From the NCBI GenBank assembly GCA_017744365.1, contig JAGIBL010000001.1, forward strand, positions 682,001-746,000: DNA of 64,000 nt, written 5' to 3'. The DNA comes from Nocardioidaceae bacterium (GTDB lineage: Bacteria; Actinomycetota; Actinomycetes; Propionibacteriales; Nocardioidaceae). Position numbers and translations under genes: made by a program. Shown here in pieces: positions 8,149 through 16,882 of this stretch. The notes under the pieces were generated by a model. The model made no database searches and was not told the origin of the DNA. It saw nothing but the letters and a program-made list of their open reading frames with translations. The first letter of the stretch is position 1. Every line of letters starts with the position of its first letter.

Positions 8149-9194
8149 TGCGCAGGCTCACCCTGCTCGGCGTGCTGGTGGCGCTGCTGCTCGGCACCAC
8201 CAGCTGCATGCCGTCCTTCGGCCACAAGATGCACATCACCGCCTACCTGCCCGACTCCGCGGGCCTGTTCGTCGGCAACGACGTGGGCATCCTCGGCGTC
8301 CCGGTCGGCACGGTGACCGCGATCAAGCCGCAGGGCACCCGGGTCAAGGTCACCCTCGAGCTCGACGGCGACCAGGCGGTGCCGGCGAACGCGGTCGCCG
8401 CGGTGGTCGCCCGCTCGGTGGCCACCGACCGGTACGTCGAGCTGACGCCGGTCTACAAGTCCGGTCCGAAGATGACGGACGGCGGCGTCATCGAGCCGCG
8501 GAACACCCGCACCCCGGTGGACTTCGACGACGTGCTCGCCGCCCTGAACACGTTCGCCACCGGCATCTCCGGCAGCGGCGAGACCAAGGACGCGATCAAG
8601 CGGCTGCTCGCCGCCGGCAACGGCGCGCTGCAGGGCCACGGCCAGGAGTTCAATCGGGCGATCACCGCGCTCGGCGGCGCGGTCGACTCGATCTCCGCGC
8701 AGCGCGGGAACATCACCGGCAGCGTCAAGGCGCTCGACGTGCTCACCGGGACCATCGCCGCCAACCAGCAGCTGGTCCGCCAGTTCACCGACCAGGTCAG
8801 CCAGGCGGCGGCGCTGCTCGCCGAGGAGCGGACCAACTTCGGCACGGCGCTGACCTCGCTGAGCACGGCCGTCCAGCTGGTCGCCGACTTCGCCCACCAG
8901 AACCGGCAGCAGCTGGTCACCTCGCTCAACCGCAGCTCGACGCTGATGTCCTCGCTGCTGACCAAGCGGGCCCAGCTCGAGGAGACCCTGCGGGTGATGC
9001 CGGTGACGCTGCAGAACCTGCGCAACTCGCTGGTCGGCGACCGGGTCCAGGTCCGGGTCGACCCGACGGTGCTGCTGCCCGTCGGCGGCCTGATCGACCA
9101 GCTCTGCAAGGCCGGCAAGATCGACAACTGCGCCGCGCTCGGCCCCTCCTTGCTGAACCTGAAGAACCTGCTCGCACTGCTGGGGCTGGGGTGA
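8148..9194 (+). CDS. MceD-type protein with probable lipobox (mce operon 1)
   Basis: The ATG overlaps the mceC stop by one base; the product has 348 residues. The N-terminus is a short signal ending LLGTTSC, so Cys20 could be lipidated, although the lipobox is not canonical. The MCE domain contains GNDVGILGVPVGTV. Lipidation is better known for MceE, so two lipoprotein-like subunits in one operon would be unusual. A simple membrane anchor is the alternative. Confidence 0.85.
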   Translation: MRRLTLLGVLVALLLGTTSCMPSFGHKMHITAYLPDSAGLFVGNDVGILGVPVGTVTAIKPQGTRVKVTLELDGDQAVPANAVAAVVARSVATDRYVELTPVYKSGPKMTDGGVIEPRNTRTPVDFDDVLAALNTFATGISGSGETKDAIKRLLAAGNGALQGHGQEFNRAITALGGAVDSISAQRGNITGSVKALDVLTGTIAANQQLVRQFTDQVSQAAALLAEERTNFGTALTSLSTAVQLVADFAHQNRQQLVTSLNRSSTLMSSLLTKRAQLEETLRVMPVTLQNLRNSLVGDRVQVRVDPTVLLPVGGLIDQLCKAGKIDNCAALGPSLLNLKNLLALLGLG

Positions 9195-10231
9195 TGGCGA
9201 TGCGGACCAGACTGCTGCTCGCCGGCGTCGCGCTCGGGCTCGTCGGCCTCACCGGATGCGGACCGACCTTCGCCGACCTGCCGCTTCCGGGGAACGGCGT
9301 CAGCGGCGACACCGTGGACGTCAAGGTGCGCTTCGACGAGGCGCTCAACCTGTCCCGCGGTGCCGCGGTGAAGGTCAACGGGGTGGCCTCGGGCAAGGTG
9401 CGCACGGTCACCGTCGAGGACTTCAAGGCGATCGCCGTGCTCGAGGTCAAGCGCTCGGCCAACATGCGCGCGAACGCCACCGCGCGGCTGCGCTACACGA
9501 CGCCGCTCGGCGAGCTCTTCGTCGACGTGCACAACCCGACCACCGGGGCGGTGCTCAAGGACGGCCAGACCCTCGACCCGGCTCGCTCGACGACGGCGCC
9601 GACCGTCGAGGACGCGCTCTCCTCGGCCTCGCTGCTGGTCAACGGCGGCGGGCTGAACCAGCTGCAGACCGTGACCGACCAGCTCAACACCGCGCTCGGC
9701 GGTCGCGAGGACACCGTGCGCGAGCTGCTCGGCCGGGCCGACGAGTTCCTGAAGCAGGCGAACGCGACCACCCCGGACATCGACCGGGCGATGCGCGCGC
9801 TGGCCGACGTCTCGGTGATCCTCAACCAGAACCGAGCCGTCGTACGCAACGCCCTGCGCGACGTCGCGCCGGCCGCGCGGGTGCTGCACGAGAACACCCC
9901 GGGCCTGACCCAGCTGCTCGACAAGCTCACCGAGTTCTCCGGCACGGCCAACCAGGTCGTCGGCCAGACCCGGACGCAGATCCTGCAGCTGATGCGCGAG
10001 GTCTCGCCGGTGCTGCAGGAGTTCCTGGCCAACCGCGGCAGCCTGGGCCCGTCGCTGACCGACCTGGTCGAGGTCGGCAAGCTGCTCGACAAGGTCGTGC
10101 CCGGCGACTACGTGAACCTGCGACTGGTCCTGGAGATGGACTCCTTCCACCTGCCGAACCCGCTCGGTCCCGGTGGCGGCGGCAGCACCGGCCGGGTCGG
10201 CGTCAGCGCGCTGCTGGGAGGTGGCCGATGA
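9194..10231 (+). CDS. MceE-type lipoprotein (mce operon 1)
   Basis: The ATG at 9194 is preferred over the in-frame GTG three bases before. The 345-residue product has a clear lipobox, VGLTGC, with Cys22 as the lipidated residue, as expected for the LprK/MceE subunit. The MCE domain has SRGAAVKVNGVASGKV. The protein ends in LLGGGR, encoded by the same bases that form the ribosome site of mceF. Confidence 0.88.
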   Translation: MAMRTRLLLAGVALGLVGLTGCGPTFADLPLPGNGVSGDTVDVKVRFDEALNLSRGAAVKVNGVASGKVRTVTVEDFKAIAVLEVKRSANMRANATARLRYTTPLGELFVDVHNPTTGAVLKDGQTLDPARSTTAPTVEDALSSASLLVNGGGLNQLQTVTDQLNTALGGREDTVRELLGRADEFLKQANATTPDIDRAMRALADVSVILNQNRAVVRNALRDVAPAARVLHENTPGLTQLLDKLTEFSGTANQVVGQTRTQILQLMREVSPVLQEFLANRGSLGPSLTDLVEVGKLLDKVVPGDYVNLRLVLEMDSFHLPNPLGPGGGGSTGRVGVSALLGGGR

Positions 10232-11325
10232 GGAACGTCAAGGCGATGCTGACCGACCGGCTCTGGCTGAGCCTGATCGGCGTGATCGCGGTGCTCGTGC
10301 TGACCGTCGCGTACCTGTTCAACAACGTCCTCGACACCCCGATCCTGCGGGGCACCAAGACGGTCAAGGTGGAGCTGCCGCAGACCGGTGGCCTGTTCAC
10401 CGGCTCGGCGGTGACCTACCGCGGCGTGAAGGTCGGCAAGGTCAGCTCGATCAAGCTCGCCGAGGACGGCGTGGTCGCCTCGGTGGTGATCTCCGCGCCC
10501 GACGACATCCCGGTCGACTCGCTGGTCAAGGTGCGCAGCCTGTCGCCGGTCGGCGAGCAGTACCTGGACTTCCAGCCGCGTACGTCGAAGGGGCCGTTCC
10601 TCCGCGACGGCTCGGTGATCCCGGCGACCTCGACGGACCTGCCCAAGACGCTCGCCTCCACCGTCATCGCGGTGAACAAGCTGCTCGACCAGATCGACGC
10701 CACCCAGCTGCACACGCTGCTGACCGAGCTCAGCACCGGCCTGGCCGGCACCGGTCAGGACCTCGGCAAGCTCGTCGACCAGGGCTCGGTGCTGCTCGCC
10801 GACCTGAACCGGCTCTGGCCCGAGACCGACCGGCTGATCGCCAACGGCGGCACCGTGCTCGACATCGGCACCGACAAGGCCAACGAGATCCGGCAGCTGG
10901 CCACCTCCTCGCGCCAGTTCGCGGCCTTCCTCAAGAGCTACGACCCGCGCCTGCGCAGGACACTGGACACCGCGCCCGCGCAGGTCCGGCAGCTGCAGCT
11001 GCTCGTCGACGACATCGGCGCCAAGCTACCGCCGTTCCTGGGGCAGGCCGTCCGGTTCTCCGACCTGTTCCGGCCCTACAGCCCGCACCTCGGCGCGCTG
11101 CTGGCGACGTACGCGCCGGGCCTGGGCACGCTCTCGACGGCGATCCACGGCGGCTTCCTCAACATCCTCGGCATCCCGCAACGGCCCACCGGCTGCTACT
11201 ACGGCACCCCGGTGCGCGACCCGCGCAGCACCGAGCGCCGGCCGCTGGTCAGCGACAAGCACTGCCCGGCCTCGCAGCCGAACCTGCAGCGGGGTGCCGC
11301 GCACGCACCTGGTCCGGTTGGATAG
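10228..11325 (+). CDS. MceF-type protein (mce operon 1)
   Basis: This 365-residue protein starts at an ATG overlapping the mceE stop. A membrane span at about residues 13-32 precedes an MCE domain with the conserved TGGLFTGSAVTYRGVKVGKV region (MceF type). A long helical domain and a cysteine-containing tail end the protein. It is the last MCE-domain subunit of the operon; the Mce-associated gene follows four bases after the stop. Confidence 0.88.
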   Translation: MRNVKAMLTDRLWLSLIGVIAVLVLTVAYLFNNVLDTPILRGTKTVKVELPQTGGLFTGSAVTYRGVKVGKVSSIKLAEDGVVASVVISAPDDIPVDSLVKVRSLSPVGEQYLDFQPRTSKGPFLRDGSVIPATSTDLPKTLASTVIAVNKLLDQIDATQLHTLLTELSTGLAGTGQDLGKLVDQGSVLLADLNRLWPETDRLIANGGTVLDIGTDKANEIRQLATSSRQFAAFLKSYDPRLRRTLDTAPAQVRQLQLLVDDIGAKLPPFLGQAVRFSDLFRPYSPHLGALLATYAPGLGTLSTAIHGGFLNILGIPQRPTGCYYGTPVRDPRSTERRPLVSDKHCPASQPNLQRGAAHAPGPVG

Positions 11326-11329
11326 CGCC

Positions 11330-11854
11330 GTGACCGAGCTTTCCCCTTCCCCCGCGCGCGGGGCGCGCTGGGTCGTGCCGGTGCTGGTCGTCGCCCTGCT
11401 CGCCGCGCTCGTCATGCTCGGCCTGGTCGTCAAGGACCTGCGCCACGAGCGAGACCTCCGTACGGCGGGGGAGCAGGCCGACAAGGCCGCCCGCGCGGCG
11501 GTGGTCTCGATGACGACGTACGACTACCAGTCGGTCGAGGACGACTTCGCCTGGGTCGACAGTGCCGGCACGGCCGCCTTCCGGAAGCAGTACGCCGAGA
11601 TCAGCGCGCCGATCAAGAAGCTGGTCGTCGAGCTGAAGGCGAAGGCGAGCGGGACGGTGATCGCTTCCGCGCCCCGGGTGGAGGACGCCTCGCACGTCGA
11701 GGTGCTGCTCTTCGTCGACCAGCAGATCACCAACCCGGGCGAGGCCAAGCCGGGCCTGGACCAACCGCGGGTGACGATGTCGATGGTGAAGAGCGACGGC
11801 CGCTGGCTCGTCGACGACGTCCAGCTGAAGAGCCTCACCGGAACGAAGCAGTAG
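11330..11854 (+). CDS. Mce-associated membrane protein (mce operon 1)
   Basis: The GTG at 11330 gives 174 residues and lies just after the mceF stop; an in-frame ATG at 11294 would overlap mceF by 32 bases. One membrane span (about residues 15-35) is followed by an exported NTF2-like domain that ends in RWLVDDVQLKSL, the pattern of Mce-associated (Mas/Omam) proteins. Such proteins support stability or assembly of Mce complexes. It closes the operon. Confidence 0.8.
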   Translation: MTELSPSPARGARWVVPVLVVALLAALVMLGLVVKDLRHERDLRTAGEQADKAARAAVVSMTTYDYQSVEDDFAWVDSAGTAAFRKQYAEISAPIKKLVVELKAKASGTVIASAPRVEDASHVEVLLFVDQQITNPGEAKPGLDQPRVTMSMVKSDGRWLVDDVQLKSLTGTKQ

Positions 11855-11943
11855 CAGAAACTTTCGCGAACGCCGTGATCTGAGGGCCGCCTTTCCCGTC
11901 TATGCCCTGACGCCCTACTCGGGGGCGGGTGCGGGAGGGGTTC

Positions 11944-12932
11944 GTGGTGGTTCGGCGTTCGGGTTCGCCTGTTGTCGCGGTGGTGACCGCTGCGGTGCTG
12001 GTCGCGGGTGGTGTGCAGGTCCTGGTCCCGCCCCTCGCCTCGGCTGTTCCCGTAGCCGCTGTGGAGAAGTCGCCGGAGCCGTTGGTGCGGCCGGATGCGG
12101 TGTCGGCGATGGTGACGGCTCGGGCCTCGGGCCGGCGAGTGGAGGACCTCTCGCAGCGTTCGGAGACGGGTCGGGTGTTCGCGAATCCGGAGGGGATGTG
12201 GACTGCCGAGGAGGCCAGCGAGCCGGAGCGGGTCCAGGACGATGCGGGTGAGTGGCACGAGGTCGACACGACGCTGGTGGAGCGCGACGGTGCGCTGGAG
12301 CCGCGGTATGCGGCCAGCGATCTGCGGTTGTCGGATGGCGGGGACAAGACGTTCGCGGCGTTGAGCGAGGACGGCACGGATCTCGCCTGGCGGTGGCCCT
12401 CTGACCTGCCGGCTCCGAAGGTCGAGGGTGACACCGCGACCTATGTGGGTGCGGTCGACGGCGGGGATCTGGTGGTGAAGGCGACCGCGACGGGGTTCTC
12501 GCATTCCATCGTGTTGCGCGAGCGGCCAGCTGACCCGTCCGCGGTGCAGGTCGCCGTACCGGTGGCCACCGATGGAGCGAAGCTGACCGAGACCGTGTCG
12601 GGTGGGTTGCAGGTCAAGGAGCCGGCACCGTTTCGATGGATGCGGCCAAGAAGATCGCAGCCGCGCACGAATACAAGCTTCAACAGACGGGCACCGAGTA
12701 CGAGCGTGCCGACTCGCTTCGCGATTCCAATAACAATCGCGAGATCTTTCAACTCATCAAAAGGGATCGATCCTTGATCGATGCAGCCTTTGAACTTTCA
12801 TCGAGCACCGATGAAACGATGGATGTACTCAGGTTTTGGGCGACCTTTTTTTGGGGACCTTGGTTACGGCCAGCGTGGGCTCTATTACTACATGACATCG
12901 GGCGACAATTTCGCATGATTGGCATCTCTTGA
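11944..12932 (+). pseudogene. Truncated Rhs/WapA-like wall-associated gene with an unrelated, frameshifted tail
   Basis: The GTG at 11944 follows a GGGAGGGG ribosome site and encodes a Sec signal. About 200 residues typical of the pre-repeat region of Rhs/YD-repeat wall proteins follow, with the motif NPEGMWTAEEASEPERVQDD. The similarity breaks off at about 12620-12630. From there base composition falls to roughly 50 percent GC and the best-looking protein sequence shifts by two frames (DAAKKIAAAHEYKLQQ, then SLIDAAFELSS). A near-tandem repeat, TTTTGGGCGACC then TTTTGGGGACC, at about 12832-12860 suggests a second frame disruption. A tail in a third frame reads GDLGYGQRGLYYYMTSG. I infer an internal deletion that joined the N-terminus of a large polymorphic-toxin gene to its variable C-terminal tip. 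Confidence 0.6.
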
Positions 12933-12943
12933 AGGTGAACGCA

Positions 12944-13360
12944 ATGACATGTAAGCGTGGGGTGGTGTGGGGAATTGTCCTTGCCGCTGTCGTCCTGTCT
13001 CCGATGTCAGGATGCGCGTTCGTCACGGCCGAAGAGGAATCCTGCAGGAACAAGGGGGCGCTTCCCGCTTTGAAGTCGGTCCTCGTCACAGAGCTGGAGG
13101 TGGTCGAACTGAAGCTCGCATACGACTGCGACGACTCCGGAACGCTGGGGTACGAGTTCCACATTCGCCCATCCGCGCATGACGCGGAACCCGGGTGGAT
13201 TCGCAACCATTGCTCGGAGACAACGAACGATCCATGGGATGGCGAGTTCGCAGATATATACGACTGTGAGATTCAAGGAATGAATTTTGCTTTAGGTATC
13301 GGCGAGGAACTCTCGCACGGCTTCCTCGCCGGTGCTGCTCAGGTCTATGAGGTCGACTAG
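12944..13360 (+). CDS. Small lipoprotein of unknown function beside the Rhs remnant
   Basis: The ATG at 12944 has an AAGGTG site upstream and yields 138 residues. The signal peptide ends in the lipobox PMSGC (Cys24). The mature part is acidic, with five further cysteines and no family I recognise. Base composition is well below its neighbours, as for the adjacent Rhs tail. Its position directly after a toxin-type gene tip suggests an immunity protein, but this is inference from context only. Confidence 0.6.
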   Translation: MTCKRGVVWGIVLAAVVLSPMSGCAFVTAEEESCRNKGALPALKSVLVTELEVVELKLAYDCDDSGTLGYEFHIRPSAHDAEPGWIRNHCSETTNDPWDGEFADIYDCEIQGMNFALGIGEELSHGFLAGAAQVYEVD

Positions 13361-13365
13361 GTTGC

Positions 13366-13382
13366 GTCCGCATCAAGCGGAC
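13366..13382. terminator. Short hairpin after the lipoprotein gene
   Basis: A 6-bp stem GTCCGC/GCGGAC with a five-base loop begins six bases after the lipoprotein stop codon. It is a plausible but weak terminator. Confidence 0.4.
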
Positions 13383-13463
13383 TGATGTCTGCAGGGCCCG
13401 CGGTTGGCCATCGGTGTGCGACTGGCACGCTCCCACATGGGCGGGGGCGAAGCAGAAAGGCGG

Positions 13464-14000
13464 TCAGCGCGCGGGGTCGGGCTCGACGCGCAGCGTCAGC
13501 AGGGTCGTGGCGAGCATGTCGTAGTGGCCCACGAGGAGCAGCAGCTCGATCAGCACGCGCTCGTCGTACGACGCCCCGAGCTCGGCCCAGGTGGGGTCGC
13601 TGAGGTCCTTGGTGGTGACCAGCTCCTCGGCCGCCTTCAGCAGGAGGCGCTCCGAGGATGACCAACCGTCGGCGGTCGAGCCGAGGCGGACCCGGCCCAC
13701 ATCAACAGCGGTGACCCCGGCGCGGCGACCGAGCCGGACATGGTGGAAGAACTCGTAGTCGCACTCCCGCAGCGCCGCCACGCGCAGGATCACCAGCTCG
13801 GTCTCGCGGCGCGGCAGCTTCCCGCCGGGCATCAGCTTGCCGGCGAAGTGCAGCCAGCCCCAGAACAGCCCGCGGCCGCGCCCGAGGGTGGTGAAGATCG
13901 CCGGGGGAGCGGTCCGCGTCGCCCGGCCGGCCAGCCGCGAGAACGCCCAGATCGGGAGGCCGAGGTCGCGCCGGGAGCCGGGGGCGATCCGGGGCGTCAC
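13464..14000 (-). CDS. Carboxymuconolactone decarboxylase family protein
   Basis: The GTG at 14000 overlaps the stop of the upstream SDR gene by four bases, so the two form an operon. The 178-residue protein has the AhpD/CMD core RETELVILRVAALRECDYEFFHH. Only the first cysteine of the usual CxxC pair is kept, and the second position is Glu, which is common in CMD proteins that are not peroxidase partners. Similar genes often sit beside SDRs in steroid or aromatic degradation loci. The actual reaction is unknown. Confidence 0.8.
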   Translation of the reverse strand: MTPRIAPGSRRDLGLPIWAFSRLAGRATRTAPPAIFTTLGRGRGLFWGWLHFAGKLMPGGKLPRRETELVILRVAALRECDYEFFHHVRLGRRAGVTAVDVGRVRLGSTADGWSSSERLLLKAAEELVTTKDLSDPTWAELGASYDERVLIELLLLVGHYDMLATTLLTLRVEPDPAR

Positions 14001-14878
14001 GTGTCCTCCCGGACCGCGCGGCCGACCTCGGGCAGGGCCTTGTTGGCGACCGTGTTCATGATCTTCATCGCCACGACGTAGCCGGGCGGGAAGTAGCGCT
14101 GCGCCAGGTGCGCGACGTAGATGTCGGGCGAGGTGTAAACCCAGTACCTGTTCTTCCGCACCCCGCGCAGGATCGCCGCGGCCGCCTGCTCCGGCGTCAC
14201 CGCGCGCTTCTTGAACCGCGCCTGGAGCTTGCGGAACGTCGGGCTGGTGTTGGAGACGCCAGCGATCTGCACGGTCTCGGTCAGGCCGGTGTCGACGCCG
14301 CCGGGCACGACCAGGCTGACGCCGATCTTGTACCGCGCCAGGTCGAAGCGGAGCACCTCGGAGACGCCGCGGAGCCCGAACTTGCTGGCCGAGTACGCCG
14401 CGTGCCAGGGCATCCCGATGATCCCGGCGGCCGAGGAGACGTTGACGACCTGGCCCCCGCGGCGGGCCTCGATCATCGGCGGCACCAGGTACTCCAGCAC
14501 CGCGATCGGGCCCATCAGGTTCACGTCCACGACCCGCTGCCAGGTGGAGTGCGGCAGCGCCTGGATGGTGCCCCAGGACGCGATCCCGGCGATGTTCATG
14601 ACCACGTCCATCGACCCGTGCGCGGCGGTCAGGTCGGCGGCCATCGCGCGCACCGCCTCGTGGTCGGAGATGTCCACCGGGGCGGCGTAGGCGACCTCGC
14701 CGCCGGCCGCGGTGATCTCCTCGACCACCGCCACGAGGCCGTCGGCGTTGACGTCGGTCAGGTGGAGGACTGCGCCCTCGCGGGCGGCGCGGACCGCGGT
14801 CGCGCGGCCGATGCCGCTGGCCGCTCCGGTGAGGAAGACCAACTTGTCGCGCAGGTCACGGACGGGTGCTCGCCACAT
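13997..14878 (-). CDS. Short-chain dehydrogenase/reductase
   Basis: From the ATG at 14878 the protein has 293 residues; an ATG at 14914 is also possible but abuts its GGGAGG with no spacing. The cofactor motif TGAASGIG (residues 17-24), the NIAG motif, the catalytic serine in NVSSAAG and the YSASK motif are all present. A C-terminal extension of about 50 residues, rich in aromatic and basic residues, resembles membrane-associated SDRs of actinobacteria. It is co-transcribed with the CMD-like gene. The substrate is not predictable. Confidence 0.82.
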   Translation of the reverse strand: MWRAPVRDLRDKLVFLTGAASGIGRATAVRAAREGAVLHLTDVNADGLVAVVEEITAAGGEVAYAAPVDISDHEAVRAMAADLTAAHGSMDVVMNIAGIASWGTIQALPHSTWQRVVDVNLMGPIAVLEYLVPPMIEARRGGQVVNVSSAAGIIGMPWHAAYSASKFGLRGVSEVLRFDLARYKIGVSLVVPGGVDTGLTETVQIAGVSNTSPTFRKLQARFKKRAVTPEQAAAAILRGVRKNRYWVYTSPDIYVAHLAQRYFPPGYVVAMKIMNTVANKALPEVGRAVREDT

Positions 14879-14926
14879 GGGCGGGAGCCTAGTGACCGTA
14901 CGGCGTCGCGCCATCCTCCCGCGGGA

Positions 14927-16186
14927 CTAGAGCAAATGACGCAGAGGCCGCAGAACACCCTCGGTGAAGCGGCGGTGGATGCCCCTGGCCTGCCAGTCGC
15001 GCGGCGACAGGTGCGAGCACTGCTCGAGGTCGGAGGCGAAGATCGCCTCCATCACCTTCGCCATCTCCGGGTCGATGAACTCGACGTTGATCTCGTAGTT
15101 GCCGGTCATGCTCAGCCGGTCGATGTTCGCGGTGCCGACCGTCGACCACTTGCCGTCGACGGTGGCGGTCTTGGCGTGCACCATCGCGCCCTCGAAGCGG
15201 TGGATCTGCACGCCGGCGTCGAGCAGCTGGCCGAAGTACCCGCGCGAGATCCAGTCCGCGACCACGTGGTTCGACGTGCGCGGCAGCAGGATCTTCACGT
15301 CCACGCCTCGGCGGGCGGCAGCCTTGAGCGCGTCGACGAAGTCCTGGTCCGGGATGAAGTACGCGTGCGTCATCCAGATGTTGCGCCGCGCCCGGTTGAT
15401 CGCCTCCAGGTACATCGCCCGGATCGGGAAGACCCAGTGCCGGGGCAGGTTGCGGTGCATCCGGATCCGCGGCTCCCACTCGGCGTCGGTGGTCTCCAGC
15501 AGCAGCGGCCGCATCCCGCGCCGGTGCTCGTTCCAGAAGTCGGCGAACGTGCGCTTGAGGTCCCACACCGCCGGCCCGGTGATCCGGACGTGGGTGTCGC
15601 GCCACTCGGTCGCGTACGCCGTCCCGATGTTGAACCCGCCCACGAACGCGACGTCGTCGTCGACGACCAGCACCTTGCGGTGGTCGCGGCCGTAGCGGCG
15701 CAGGTCGAAGAACCGCCAGCCGGCGTTGTAGATCGGGTAGCGCAGCACGCGCAGCACCCGGGCGAAGGACTTGAAGCGCGGGTCGACGACCAGGTTCGCG
15801 AACGAGTCGTAGATCGCGTAGACCTCGACGCCCCGGTCGGCCGCCGCGGTGAGGGCCGCCTTGAACCGCTCGCCGACCTCGTCGCCCTTCCAGATGTAGG
15901 TCTCGAAGAGGACCTGGCTGCGGGCGTTCTCGATGGCGGCGAGCATGTCGTCGTACAGGTTCTGCCCGTAGGTGTAGGTCGTCACCGTGCCGTCGCCGAC
16001 GTCGACGTGCTGGGGCGGCAGCGTGGTGAACGGCTGCGGCTTCTTGCCGCGCCGGCGCCAGGAGTCGACCAGGGTGAGCCCGAGCGCGATCAGCACCTGG
16101 ACCCCGAAGAACGCGAGCAGCGTACGACGGGCGACGGGCCAGATCTCGCGGCCCGCGACCAGCACGGCTCTCGTCGGTCGGCTCAC
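14927..16186 (-). CDS. Phospholipase D-type protein, cardiolipin synthase-like
   Basis: The GTG at 16186 gives 419 residues. A membrane span near residues 22-40 anchors two phospholipase D catalytic modules with HKD motifs. These are HRKVLVVDD, with the histidine at about 169, and HAKTATVDG, with the histidine at about 337. Both are followed by the expected GG or GTANID elements. This is the layout of bacterial cardiolipin synthase-like enzymes, which transfer phosphatidyl groups. Actinobacteria usually make cardiolipin with a different enzyme, so another phosphodiester substrate is possible. Confidence 0.82.
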   Translation of the reverse strand: MSRPTRAVLVAGREIWPVARRTLLAFFGVQVLIALGLTLVDSWRRRGKKPQPFTTLPPQHVDVGDGTVTTYTYGQNLYDDMLAAIENARSQVLFETYIWKGDEVGERFKAALTAAADRGVEVYAIYDSFANLVVDPRFKSFARVLRVLRYPIYNAGWRFFDLRRYGRDHRKVLVVDDDVAFVGGFNIGTAYATEWRDTHVRITGPAVWDLKRTFADFWNEHRRGMRPLLLETTDAEWEPRIRMHRNLPRHWVFPIRAMYLEAINRARRNIWMTHAYFIPDQDFVDALKAAARRGVDVKILLPRTSNHVVADWISRGYFGQLLDAGVQIHRFEGAMVHAKTATVDGKWSTVGTANIDRLSMTGNYEINVEFIDPEMAKVMEAIFASDLEQCSHLSPRDWQARGIHRRFTEGVLRPLRHLL

Positions 16187-16221
16187 GGGGTCGAGGCTAT
16201 CGGCCGGAGGCCGCGGTCCCT

Positions 16222-16827
16222 TCAGTGCAACGCCCAGCGCGTGGTGAGGCTGACCTCGACCCGGTTCTCGCCGCGCTCGACCGCGAAGCCGGCGTCGGCC
16301 TTGGCCGCCGCCATCCGGACCACGCCGCCACCGAAGCCCTCGTTCTCGGTCACCCGGAGCAGCTTGCCGACCTCGCCGCCGGCCAGCGCGGACAGCGCCT
16401 CGGCCTTGGCCCTGGCGTCGGCGAAGGCGGCCTCGCGCGCGGCGGCCGCGAGCGGCGCCTCGTCGGCGATCGACCAGGCCAGGTGGCCGAGCCGGAAGTC
16501 GTCGCCCACCGCGGCCACGCAGCCGTCGATCACCGCCGAGACCTGCTCGGGGTCCTTGAGCCGCACGGTCAGGTCCTGCGAGGCGCGATAGCCGCTCGGC
16601 GTGCCGTCGCGGTACTCCTCCCCGACGCTGCTGGAGGTGGTGCGCAGGTCGGCGTCGCCGAGCCCGAGCGCCCGCAGCGCCTCACCCAGGGCACCGACCT
16701 GGGTGCCGAGGTGCGCGAGGGCGGTCCCGACGTCGTCGCGGACGGCGCTCACGCCGACGTACAGGTCCAGGCGGTCCGGGGTCTGCGTCGCGGCGCCCCG
16801 GCCGACGACCTCGAGGTAGCGGCTCAT
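16222..16827 (-). CDS. SIMPL (DUF541) domain protein
   Basis: The 201-residue protein starts [17 protein letters not shown] after a short N-terminus and fits the SIMPL family. It has the typical [14 protein letters not shown] centre and the [14 protein letters not shown] helix. Unlike many family members it has no signal peptide, so it should be cytoplasmic. The function of the family is poorly understood. It is divergent from uvrB with 55 bases between the starts. Confidence 0.8.
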   Translation of the reverse strand: MSRYLEVVGRGAATQTPDRLDLYVGVSAVRDDVGTALAHLGTQVGALGEALRALGLGDADLRTTSSSVGEEYRDGTPSGYRASQDLTVRLKDPEQVSAVIDGCVAAVGDDFRLGHLAWSIADEAPLAAAAREAAFADARAKAEALSALAGGEVGKLLRVTENEGFGGGVVRMAAAKADAGFAVERGENRVEVSLTTRWALH

Positions 16828-16882
16828 GGCCCGAAACTACTCGCCGAGCGTGAATGTCGGTGCCCCCTCGTACGCTCTGGGT

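Noticed and set aside
12840-12860. T-run as a programmed ribosomal frameshift site in the Rhs-like tail
   Set aside because: The surrounding near-tandem repeat and an earlier out-of-frame join make simple gene decay more likely.
14878-14914. Earlier ATG at 14914 for the SDR gene
   Set aside because: The purine-rich site directly abuts this ATG with no spacing, and the extra residues are Arg-rich and unlike the family; it remains possible.
16828-16882. LexA/SOS box upstream of uvrB
   Set aside because: No GAAC-N4-GTTC-like palindrome is present in the short gap.
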